From: Bacillota bacterium
GTDB taxonomy: Bacteria > Bacillota_E > Sulfobacillia > Sulfobacillales > Sulfobacillaceae
Length of the DNA: 5,053 bases
Assembly (NCBI GenBank): GCA_021802375.1
Contig: JAKAAL010000421.1
Coordinates: forward strand, 1 to 5,053
Reading direction: 5' to 3'
The translations under genes were made by a program, and so were the position numbers. The stretch's first letter is position 1. Every line of letters starts with the position of its first letter. Below the pieces are notes generated by a model that searched no databases, was not told where the DNA came from, and was given only the letters and a program-made list of their open reading frames with translations. Below are positions 1 through 5,053 of this stretch, in pieces.

Positions 1-346
1 TCTCTCGGCCGCCAGCTATTTTCAAACAGCCACCCCAATTACGCTCCTATACGCGTCTTCTGATCGCTTGACGGCACCCAACCGCCGACTGGGCCCGTAC
101 AACCGAGTTTTCGCACGTTGGCCTCCGCACTCATGCCACTCGCTACTTCTCCTTAATGTACGACGCAACACCACAAGAGGGATCGACCTGCCAAGTCACT
201 CTGACGGAGACGGTCCAACTCGGCTCGGCAACCCTACCGACCCGACAAGGCCTAGTCTTCACGAGCTACGCCATGAAGCAACTCTGTCGAATGCCAGACT
301 AGCACAACCTCAGCATCAAAAACAATACGGAGTCCAAATGAATTGC

Positions 347-375
347 TTGACAACTGATCGACGGGGCGCGACACT
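347..375 (+). promoter_or_regulatory. Weak promoter candidate upstream of the acyl-CoA dehydrogenase
   Basis: A perfect TTGACA (347-352) is followed after 17 bases by GACACT (370-375). The -35 box and the spacing are good, but the -10 box matches the consensus at only three of six positions. It would leave a leader of more than 220 bases before the ATG at 605. This is pattern matching only; chance occurrence is quite possible. Confidence 0.2.
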
Positions 376-593
376 GGCGTCGCTGGGCCAGCAGGGGAGG
401 TTGGGGAGTGCTGCTCAAGTTGGGTTGGGGCCGTGAGCTCATCGAGAGGCGGCGGGTAGGGGGCACCCGGTCGGCGACACTTCGACGGGACTCCTGCAGC
501 CAGTCGAGTGATGACGGCGTCGCGCTATCGCTCGGGTCGGATGGCCGTGGGCCAATGGGGTTCTGCTTGAGACCCTTCCAAAACCGGTCTGAT

Positions 594-598
594 GGGGG
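594..598 (+). promoter_or_regulatory. Ribosome binding site for the acyl-CoA dehydrogenase
   Basis: The G-rich run GGGGG ends six bases before the ATG at 605 and supports that start codon. Part of it could pair with GACCC at 571-575 (GGGTC at 596-600), a five-base-pair stem with a 20-base loop, so the site may be partly masked. The stem is short and may have no role. Confidence 0.5.
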
Positions 599-604
599 TC
601 ATCG

Positions 605-1813
605 ATGATCAACTTCGCTCTGGAACCTGAACTGGAGCGCTTACGAGCGCGATCCTCGGCATTCGTCAGAGAGATGATTATTCCGATGGAGGCCCAGGTG
701 GATTGGAGGGCGGTCGGAATCACTGACGAGCTGTGTCAGGAACTCCAGGAAAAAGGCCGTTTGTCCGGTCTGTTTAACCCGAACGTATCCATCGAATTGG
801 GTGGCCTAGGCCTAGACATGCGCGGCCAGGCCATCGTCTTCGAGGAACTGGGCTACAGCCTGCTGGGTGCATTGGCGCTGAATTGCGCGCCCCCAGACGG
901 CCCGAATCAAGTTTTACTCGCAGCACTCGCCAATTCCGAACAGCGAGACCGCTACCTCACACCACTCCTTAGCGGTGTGAGTCGTTCCTGCTTTGCGATG
1001 ACAGAGCCGCCGCCCGGGGCGGGGTCTGACCCACGAATGATGCGGTCAAGAGCTCGTCGGGTGCCGGGTGGTTGGGTCCTTGACGGCCATAAATGGTGGA
1101 TTACTGGTGCTATCGGTGCTACGTTTGCCATCTGTGTCGCGAGAACGAATGAACCTTCGGACGAATACGCCCTAACACTGTTCCTAATTGACGCTAATAA
1201 TCCTGGTTTCCAGATTGTAAGAGACATCGACAGTTTGCACGAAGAGCTGGGCGGTCATGCGGAAATTGTAATTGAGAACTGTAGCGTCTCCGATGATGCA
1301 GTCTTAGGTCAAATTGGCCGCGGCCACGAGTATATTCAACTCCGACTAGAGGCCGCACGCCTCGGGCACTGCATGCGTTATATCGGCCTCGCACGGAGAG
1401 CGCAGGACGTTGCCATCGAGTACGCCGCCCGTCGCGAGAGTTCGGGCACGACCCTCTCCAATCTTGGCATGATACAGCAATTGATTGCTGACAACGAGAT
1501 CGATCTCGCCGCCGCACGGGCATTGACATGGCGGGCAGCATGGGTCGTGGACTGCAACGGGGACTCACGCCTGGAGACGTCAATCACCAAGACGTTCGTA
1601 TCGGAGGCCGTCAATCGCGTGGTGGACCGCTCAGTACAAGTCTGTGGCGGCCTGGGCGTGTCTGGTGACACACAGTTAGCTCTTTACTTCCGCACCCTGC
1701 GTCCATTTCGTATCTATGACGGTGCCTCGGAGGTGCACCGGTCTTTTATTGCGAGAAGCAGATTTCGTCAATACCAACGTGAAGTAGATGGTCAGAATAG
1801 CTCCACGGCATAA
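605..1813 (+). CDS. Acyl-CoA dehydrogenase family protein (ACAD10/11-like subgroup)
   Basis: FAD-dependent cytoplasmic flavoenzyme expected to oxidise an acyl-CoA to the 2,3-enoyl-CoA, passing electrons to an electron-transfer flavoprotein. The 402 residues match the usual family length. Visible in order: a helical N-terminal domain (about 1-125); the flavin/substrate motif AMTEP at 131-135 with GAGSDP at 138-143; KWWITG at 163-168 in the beta domain; RLGHCMR at 252-258 starting the C-terminal helical domain; QVCGGLGVS at 345-353; and YDGASEVHR at 371-379. The last motif holds Asp372 where medium- and short-chain enzymes have the catalytic Glu (YEG). RLGHCMR and the Asp resemble the ACAD10/11 type more than MCAD or SCAD. 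The usual Phe of the R-x-x-F-G flavin motif is Ser280. The start at ATG 605 has a G-rich ribosome site six bases upstream. Family is near certain; the substrate is unknown. A 383-bp gap separates it from the next gene, so it may be transcribed separately. Confidence 0.93.
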   Translation: MINFALEPELERLRARSSAFVREMIIPMEAQVDWRAVGITDELCQELQEKGRLSGLFNPNVSIELGGLGLDMRGQAIVFEELGYSLLGALALNCAPPDGPNQVLLAALANSEQRDRYLTPLLSGVSRSCFAMTEPPPGAGSDPRMMRSRARRVPGGWVLDGHKWWITGAIGATFAICVARTNEPSDEYALTLFLIDANNPGFQIVRDIDSLHEELGGHAEIVIENCSVSDDAVLGQIGRGHEYIQLRLEAARLGHCMRYIGLARRAQDVAIEYAARRESSGTTLSNLGMIQQLIADNEIDLAAARALTWRAAWVVDCNGDSRLETSITKTFVSEAVNRVVDRSVQVCGGLGVSGDTQLALYFRTLRPFRIYDGASEVHRSFIARSRFRQYQREVDGQNSSTA

Positions 1814-1968
1814 CGGCTGCTATGAGGGGTAGCTACTGGCTCTGATCTGCCATGTTGGGTGCATCCTTGACTCATGAGGAAGGAAGTGTAGGTGTGTGCC
1901 CGTAGTGGTGGTGGTTCGGCCTTCGAAGGTTCGGGAGGTGCAAGGCGCCATAATTATAGTAAGCCTAA

Positions 1969-1974
1969 TATAAT
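1969..1974 (+). promoter_or_regulatory. Candidate -10 box (TATAAT) in an AT-rich island
   Basis: A perfect TATAAT sits in an AT-rich stretch (about 1950-1985) within otherwise GC-richer DNA. There is no convincing -35 hexamer at 16-18 bases upstream, and no extended -10 TG. A short dyad, TAGTA (1957-1961) and TACTA (1974-1978), flanks and overlaps the box and could be a repressor site. Use of this box would give a leader of about 215 bases before the ATG at 2197. Confidence 0.3.
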
Positions 1975-2184
1975 ACTAATGTAATCGTCCCGGGGAGTAT
2001 ATTTCATTCTGGTTGGAGAAAGCCCGAGTCGGACCGGCAGTTATTGGATGTGGTGCCGATCGGTACGCTGATGAAGGTCAGGCAATTCCACCGGTGATGG
2101 TCGATTCGGTGAGACGGAGTAGGCAATGCGTTGTTATCAAAAACTTGTTGTGAGCGGGTTTTAAAATAGCCAACTAACGAGTGC

Positions 2185-2191
2185 AGGAGGT
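2185..2191 (+). promoter_or_regulatory. Ribosome binding site for the CoA-transferase
   Basis: AGGAGGT is a consensus Shine-Dalgarno sequence. Its AGGAGG core ends six bases before the ATG at 2197, fixing the start of the CoA-transferase. Confidence 0.85.
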
Positions 2192-2196
2192 AGCAG

Positions 2197-2685
2197 ATGG
2201 GGAAGCAACCTTTATCGGATATCCGCGTACTAGATGTTTCATCTATTCTCGCTGCACCAGTGACGGCAACGCTGTTGGGTGACTTTGGTGCAGAAGTAAT
2301 CAAGGTGGAACGGCCGGGGAGCGGAGACTTTACGAGGCGGCAAGCCACTTCGCAAGGCGGCAGGTCACTTCAATGGGTTCAGGAGGGTCGGAACAAGAAG
2401 TCAATAACCCTGGACTTACATACCGATGTGGGACAGCGCGTCCTGAAGCGGCTCATCCCACTCTGTGATGTTATGGTGACAAATTATCGCCCCTCTACCC
2501 TACTCCGATGGGGACTTGCTCCGGAGGCAGTTATGGCCCAGAATCCCCGTCTTATTGCGTTATATGTGACCGGATTCGGATTAACGGGCCCCTACCGCGA
2601 CCGTGGTGCATTCGATCGAGTCGCGAGCGCGTTCGCCGGATTGACCTATGTAACGGGGGAAGCGGACGGCCCCCCCGATCCGTGA
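2197..2685 (+). CDS. N-terminal fragment of the CaiB/BaiF CoA-transferase
   Basis: This 162-residue open frame starts at ATG 2197 behind AGGAGGT and ends at TGA 2683-2685, nine bases after the run of seven C's at 2670-2676. It covers the N-terminal Rossmann-like CoA-binding part (DFGAEVIKVE, NKKSITLDL, TNYRPS, TGFGLTGPY). Only the last two residues (Asp161, Pro162) are out of the ancestral frame. On its own it lacks the catalytic Asp and the whole swapped C-terminal domain, so it should be inactive unless the frame is restored. Confidence 0.8.
   Translation: MGKQPLSDIRVLDVSSILAAPVTATLLGDFGAEVIKVERPGSGDFTRRQATSQGGRSLQWVQEGRNKKSITLDLHTDVGQRVLKRLIPLCDVMVTNYRPSTLLRWGLAPEAVMAQNPRLIALYVTGFGLTGPYRDRGAFDRVASAFAGLTYVTGEADGPPDP
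2670..2676 (+). repeat. Seven-C homopolymer at the frameshift point
   Basis: The run reads GG-CCCCCCC-GATCCG. With six C the codons give Gly-Pro-Pro-Ile-Arg-Asp-Gly-Tyr-Ala-Val-Val-Asp, which continues the family pattern into the downstream frame. With seven C the frame ends at TGA 2683. Homopolymers are common sites both of sequencing error and of real slippage mutations. Confidence 0.9.
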
Positions 2686-2698
2686 CGGATACGCCGTA

Positions 2699-3421
2699 GT
2701 GGATTATATGACAGCGTACTTGGGAGCATTTGGGGTAATGAGCGCGCTCTATCATCGTGATCGAGTAAGCGGTGAAGGTCAAGTCATCGACCTTCCACTC
2801 TTCGAGGCGGCATTCCGCGCATCCGAAGACGCACTGCTCGATTACAGTGTGAGCGGGAAAGTGAGGCAACGGAGCGGGAATCGAAGCGGGCACGTCGTAC
2901 CGGCCAGCAACTTTAAAACGAGCGATGGTGATCACATCGCCCTGCATGCCGGAACCGATTCTCTTTTTCGCAAACTGGCTCTCGCAATTGGAAGACCGGA
3001 TTTGAGCGAGGACTTGCGATTCAATACCATTGGAGCTCGGGTAAAATATCAGGGGGAATTGTACCCAATTATCGAGGAGTGGGTTGCCTCGAAGTCGACG
3101 GCTAAAGTCATGGCGATATTAAACGACGCAGGCATTCCTGCTTCACCGATCATGAGTATCGCGGACATCGCTGATGACCCACACTATCAGGGCCGCGGCA
3201 CATACCGGCGGTATCACGACGTAGACTATGGCGACTTGCTTATGGCGACACCAGTCCCACGCATGAGCCAAACGCCCGGGCGTGTTCAATGGTTGGGTCC
3301 CAGCCTTGGTGCGCATAACGATGAGGTATTTCGAGGTTTGCTTGGCATGGCGGACGAGGAATGCGAGGAAGTTACCGGCATCAGGGCAAGTTCAGGAGGT
3401 TGCGATGTTATCAATGGGTAG
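2699..3421 (+). CDS. C-terminal fragment of the CaiB/BaiF CoA-transferase
   Basis: This 240-residue frame begins formally at GTG 2699, one codon before the catalytic Asp169 of the joined protein. The frame is actually open from base 2654, so family sequence continues upstream of the GTG. No Shine-Dalgarno sequence precedes it, which argues that GTG is not a true start. It contains the DYMTAYLGAF helix after the catalytic Asp, GQVIDLPLFEAAF, the extended linker with WVASKSTAKVMAILNDAGIPASPI, and the C-terminal GPSLGAHNDEV segment that returns to the CoA-binding domain. It ends at TAG 3419-3421, overlapping the next gene's probable start by 17 bases. Confidence 0.75.
   Translation: MDYMTAYLGAFGVMSALYHRDRVSGEGQVIDLPLFEAAFRASEDALLDYSVSGKVRQRSGNRSGHVVPASNFKTSDGDHIALHAGTDSLFRKLALAIGRPDLSEDLRFNTIGARVKYQGELYPIIEEWVASKSTAKVMAILNDAGIPASPIMSIADIADDPHYQGRGTYRRYHDVDYGDLLMATPVPRMSQTPGRVQWLGPSLGAHNDEVFRGLLGMADEECEEVTGIRASSGGCDVING
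3394..3400 (+). promoter_or_regulatory. Strong ribosome binding site inside the end of the CoA-transferase
   Basis: AGGAGGT lies within the last codons of the CoA-transferase. Its AGGAGG core is five bases before ATG 3405, which is in the frame of the transporter binding protein. This placement suggests translational coupling of the two genes and supports initiation at 3405. A weaker AGGGG at 3512-3516, eight bases before ATG 3525, supports an alternative internal start. Confidence 0.65.
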
Positions 3422-4556
3422 AGGTTGGAACGTCGGAAGGGTGAAGGTACTGGTGTTCCGGAAAAATCGAGACGAGGGGAATGGCCGTGACCGTCGTCAG
3501 AAGTCGCGTCCAGGGGTGCTGGCAATGAGAGAGCTAAGCAAAATGGTCCTTTCGGGTCGGCTGAGACTACTAGTAATATTGGGTTGCGTTTGCCTAGTCG
3601 GGGCTGCATGCAGTACGTCAGTCCGTACAGCAGCTCCTACGAAGCAGCCTGCGTCAGCCAACTGGCCGACCCGCCGAGTTGAGATGGTGTATCCGTTTGG
3701 GGCGGGTACGCCAGGTGATGTTCTGGCGAGGAAGTTAGCTGCCGCAATAACTCCGTTTCTCAAGCAATCAATGGAGGTTGTTGATGTGCCGGGAGCTGCC
3801 GGTGCAATCGGCATTAGTCAGGTGGTCCACGCGGCACCGAACGGGTATGTTATCGGCTTCGCCCCGATAGCAACGTTGGCTGTTCAACCGCACCTTGCAA
3901 GGGTTCCGTATGGAGGTCCGGGTTCGTATAGCGCGGTGGCTACCCTCGCAAACCCCATCAATGTTCTAATGGTAAGTGGCAGTTCACCGTGGCGCACGCT
4001 TCCGGAGTTCACACAGTACGCGAAGGCGAATCCGGGGAAAGTATCTGTGGGCACTACTGGTAAGGGTACTATCCCGGATATCTATTCGCGCTTGTTAGCG
4101 CGAGACGCGGGTTATCAAGTCACTGACATCCCATTCCCAGGTGAACCACAAGCTATTGCCGCCGTATTGGGTAATCATGTGACTGCGACAGTGATTGGAT
4201 TGAGCGCGGCCTTGCCATATGTAAAAAATGGGACTGGCAGGGTACTAACGTTATTCGATCAAGGACCATCATCGGCGCTCCCAGGTGTACCGCCGGTATC
4301 GAAATATCACTACGATGCATATGAGCCGGTTCCAAATTTTGTGATAGCCCCTCCTGGTACGCCGAAAGGAATAGTCGCTGATCTCGCGAAAGCACTGCTT
4401 GCGGCCATGAAGGTTCCCACAGTGCGCGACTTTCTTTCGACCGAGGGTTGGGCAGTGACACCCGCTGGTCCGGAGGCGACGGCTCAGGCGATAAAGGCGG
4501 AATTCACAGCCTTCGGTAAGATTACCGCTGAGTTGGGCCTCAGTCCTAAAGGATAG
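3405..4556 (+). CDS. TTT-family (TctC/Bug-like) solute-binding lipoprotein
   Basis: Extracytoplasmic binding protein of a tripartite tricarboxylate transporter, capturing an organic acid for the membrane subunits. From ATG 3405 it has 383 residues; from ATG 3525 it has 343, closer to family size. The start at 3405 is chosen for its AGGAGGT at five bases and overlap with the preceding gene. The start at 3525 would give a textbook lipoprotein signal (Arg/Lys-rich n-region, LLVILGCVCLVG core, VGAAC with Cys29, which is Cys69 in the long form), so it may well be the true one. After the Cys come a short Thr/Ala/Pro linker, the first ligand-loop motif PFGAGTPGDVLARKLA, then PGAAGAIG and AAPNGY, and the LPGVPPVSKY and APPGTPKG segments typical of Bug proteins. 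In the first loop, Gly replaces the common Thr before Asp. The ligand is unknown; linkage to the CoA-transferase suggests a carboxylate later activated as a CoA ester. Confidence 0.9.
   Translation: MLSMGRGWNVGRVKVLVFRKNRDEGNGRDRRQKSRPGVLAMRELSKMVLSGRLRLLVILGCVCLVGAACSTSVRTAAPTKQPASANWPTRRVEMVYPFGAGTPGDVLARKLAAAITPFLKQSMEVVDVPGAAGAIGISQVVHAAPNGYVIGFAPIATLAVQPHLARVPYGGPGSYSAVATLANPINVLMVSGSSPWRTLPEFTQYAKANPGKVSVGTTGKGTIPDIYSRLLARDAGYQVTDIPFPGEPQAIAAVLGNHVTATVIGLSAALPYVKNGTGRVLTLFDQGPSSALPGVPPVSKYHYDAYEPVPNFVIAPPGTPKGIVADLAKALLAAMKVPTVRDFLSTEGWAVTPAGPEATAQAIKAEFTAFGKITAELGLSPKG
3512..3516 (+). promoter_or_regulatory. Alternative ribosome binding site for the binding protein
   Basis: AGGGG ends eight bases before ATG 3525. 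Starting there gives a 28-residue lipoprotein signal peptide of normal length, so this site competes with the stronger one at 3394-3400. Confidence 0.4.
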
Positions 4557-5053
4557 TGATCAGGCTGAAATACTTTCGGGCAAATACACCTTCGGCGTTG
4601 ACGCATCGGCGCGTTGATGAGGAGACGGACACTTCGAGTGACCCGCGAGGGAAGTTACTACCAGGCGGGGTAATTTCGGCATTTGTAGTTTTTTACTGCG
4701 TCTACGGGTTACGCTACTCCACTGGAAGTTTCGCTCGTGTTGGCCCGGGTATGTTTCCTCGGATAGCTGGTGTAGTAATGGCTGGGGGCTTGGTGCTATG
4801 GTGCGGGCTTCTCTTCGTAGAGGCCCACTCGAAGGGTCGAAAAGAGGAACAGAAAGTTGTCCAAAAAAGGCATCAGTATCAGTCTATTTTAAGGGCAGTG
4901 GTGTTTTTCGTCGCGATCTTTGCGTTCCCGTCGATCGTCGTCCGCGTTGGCTTTATACCTACGGTTTCCGGGCTCTTAGTGCTCGTGATGGGGTTCACCG
5001 GTAAACAAAAAGTGTGGTTCGTTGGTGTCTTCAGCGTTGGACTCGCGTTTGTC
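4556..5053 (+). CDS. tctB: TctB-like small membrane subunit of a TTT transporter, 3' end outside the window
   Basis: The frame is open from GTG 4556 to the window end (166 codons, no stop). An in-frame TAA at 4547 rules out any earlier start. GTG shares its first G with the TAG stop of the binding protein (TAGTG), a pattern of translational coupling; the AAAGGA just upstream is too close to be a good ribosome site. The product begins with a polar, cytoplasmic-looking segment of about 36 residues, then a hydrophobic helix (about 37-53), a VGPGMFPR motif (62-69) typical of TctB between its first two helices, a second helix (70-90), a charged Lys/Glu/Gln-rich loop (91-110), a third helix (111-129), then VGFIPT and a fourth hydrophobic segment (about 131-148), with a further helix starting at about 153. 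TctB is the poorly conserved four- to five-helix partner of the large TctA channel subunit, which is expected just downstream. Confidence 0.82.
   Translation, partial: MIRLKYFRANTPSALTHRRVDEETDTSSDPRGKLLPGGVISAFVVFYCVYGLRYSTGSFARVGPGMFPRIAGVVMAGGLVLWCGLLFVEAHSKGRKEEQKVVQKRHQYQSILRAVVFFVAIFAFPSIVVRVGFIPTVSGLLVLVMGFTGKQKVWFVGVFSVGLAFV

Larger units (their letters stand above)
1..604. other. Non-coding or unrecognised region upstream of the acyl-CoA dehydrogenase
   Basis: I see no gene here that I can support. The + frame open from base 2 to 436 and the short frame at 408-608 translate to low-complexity, Arg/Pro/Leu-rich strings without any family motif. The reverse strand is cut repeatedly by stops in the first 150 bases. 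Frame 1 reads about 20 codons to a TGA at 61-63, which could be the tail of an upstream gene but is too short to recognise. A TTGACA at 347-352 followed 17 bases later by GACACT (370-375) is a weak promoter-like pair. A direct repeat GGTTGGGG occurs at 399-406 and 423-430. The most likely content is the 5' regulatory region of the downstream gene. Confidence 0.5.
1814..2196. other. 383-bp intergenic leader before the CoA-transferase
   Basis: No coding frame here looks real; a reverse frame covering 2004-2348 is mostly the antisense of the next gene. No hairpin followed by a T-run is present after the dehydrogenase stop, so I see no intrinsic terminator. The stretch contains short perfect palindromes (CCTTCGAAGG at 1920-1929, CCGATCGG at 2056-2063, CACCGGTG at 2089-2096, TTTTAAAA at 2159-2166) and an AT-rich island at about 1950-1985 with a perfect TATAAT. 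The size and content fit a regulated promoter and long leader for the CoA-transferase and transporter genes, but each element is short enough to arise by chance. Confidence 0.5.
2197..3421 (+). pseudogene. CaiB/BaiF class III CoA-transferase, interrupted by a single-base frameshift
   Basis: Class III CoA-transferases move CoA between carboxylates through an aspartyl-CoA anhydride/thioester on a conserved Asp, working as interlocked dimers in the cytoplasm. The locus reads as two frames: 2197-2685 (N-terminal) and an unbroken second frame ending at 3421. They join perfectly if one C is removed from the seven-C run at 2670-2676. The joined product has 407 residues, the usual family length, with LSDIRVLD (6-13), LGDFGAEVIKVE (27-38), NKKSITLDL (66-74), TNYRPS (95-100), TGFGLTGPY (125-133), GYAVVDYM (164-171) and the C-terminal GAHNDEVFRGLLG pattern. 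Asp169 falls exactly where formyl-CoA transferase has its catalytic Asp169. As written, the catalytic residue is lost from the first product. The second frame has no ribosome site, so it is not an independent gene. An assembly or sequencing error in the C run is the simplest explanation; a recent mutation, phase variation or +1 slippage at CCC-CCC are alternatives. Substrates are unknown. Confidence 0.88.

Noticed and set aside
68..436. 122-residue + strand open frame starting at a TTG
   Set aside because: Low-complexity, Arg/Pro-rich translation with no motif, no ribosome site, and a rare start codon. The open frame is compatible with chance in GC-rich DNA.
439..723. 94-residue reverse-strand open frame
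   Set aside because: It overlaps the start of the well-supported dehydrogenase in antisense and has no family features.
1194..1583. Reverse-strand frames inside the dehydrogenase
   Set aside because: These are antisense shadows of a gene with clear motifs on the + strand. The translations are Arg/Ser-rich without any motif.
1814..1860. Terminator after the dehydrogenase
   Set aside because: Only a six-base TAGCTA palindrome is present, and no stable stem followed by a T-run.
1867..1895. TTGACT at 1867-1872 as a promoter -35 box
   Set aside because: No acceptable -10 hexamer occurs at 16-19 bases downstream (TAGGTG/AGGTGT only).
2004..2348. 114-residue reverse-strand frame across the leader
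   Set aside because: About half of it is antisense to the CoA-transferase N-terminus, and no ribosome site or motif supports it.
3481..3528. Fifteen-codon ORF with ATG 3481 and a TGA overlapping ATG 3525
   Set aside because: The stop/start overlap looks like a leader peptide, but the purine run is only one base from its ATG, and nothing suggests selection on the peptide.
4798..5004. 68-residue + strand frame inside tctB
   Set aside because: The competing frame encodes hydrophobic helices and the VGPGMFPR motif of TctB, so this one is a shadow.

Overview
The window holds a one-strand (+) catabolic and transport segment. In order it carries an acyl-CoA dehydrogenase, a class III (CaiB/BaiF) CoA-transferase, a tripartite tricarboxylate transporter (TTT) solute-binding lipoprotein, and the start of the TTT small membrane subunit (TctB-like), which runs off the right edge. 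Base composition looks moderately GC-rich by eye. Strong purine-rich Shine-Dalgarno sites occur, and the binding protein looks lipid-anchored. That would fit a Gram-positive-type (monoderm) bacterium such as an actinobacterium or a mid-GC firmicute, but the sequence alone does not settle the taxon.

Layout: 1-604 contains no gene I can support. 605-1813 is the acyl-CoA dehydrogenase. 1814-2196 is a 383-bp non-coding leader with an AT-rich island containing a perfect TATAAT and several short palindromes; it probably carries the promoter for what follows. 2197-3421 is the CoA-transferase, broken into two reading frames by one extra C in a run of seven C (2670-2676). Removing one C gives a continuous 407-residue protein of normal family length. 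3405-4556 is the TTT binding protein, whose strongest ribosome site lies inside the end of the CoA-transferase. 4556-5053 is the 5' part of tctB, which overlaps the preceding stop codon by one base (TAGTG).

Taken together, the genes suggest a small pathway. A TTT system captures and imports an organic acid, the CoA-transferase moves CoA onto it, and the acyl-CoA dehydrogenase introduces a double bond into the thioester. The substrate cannot be read from the sequence. The large TTT membrane subunit (TctA) would be expected just past the right edge.

The families are known ones. The points that merit a second look are the homopolymer frameshift in the CoA-transferase, which lies eight codons before the catalytic Asp169, the ambiguous start and possible long N-terminus of the lipoprotein, and the regulatory content of the 383-bp leader. 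I found no tRNA, rRNA, CRISPR array, insertion sequence or convincing terminator.
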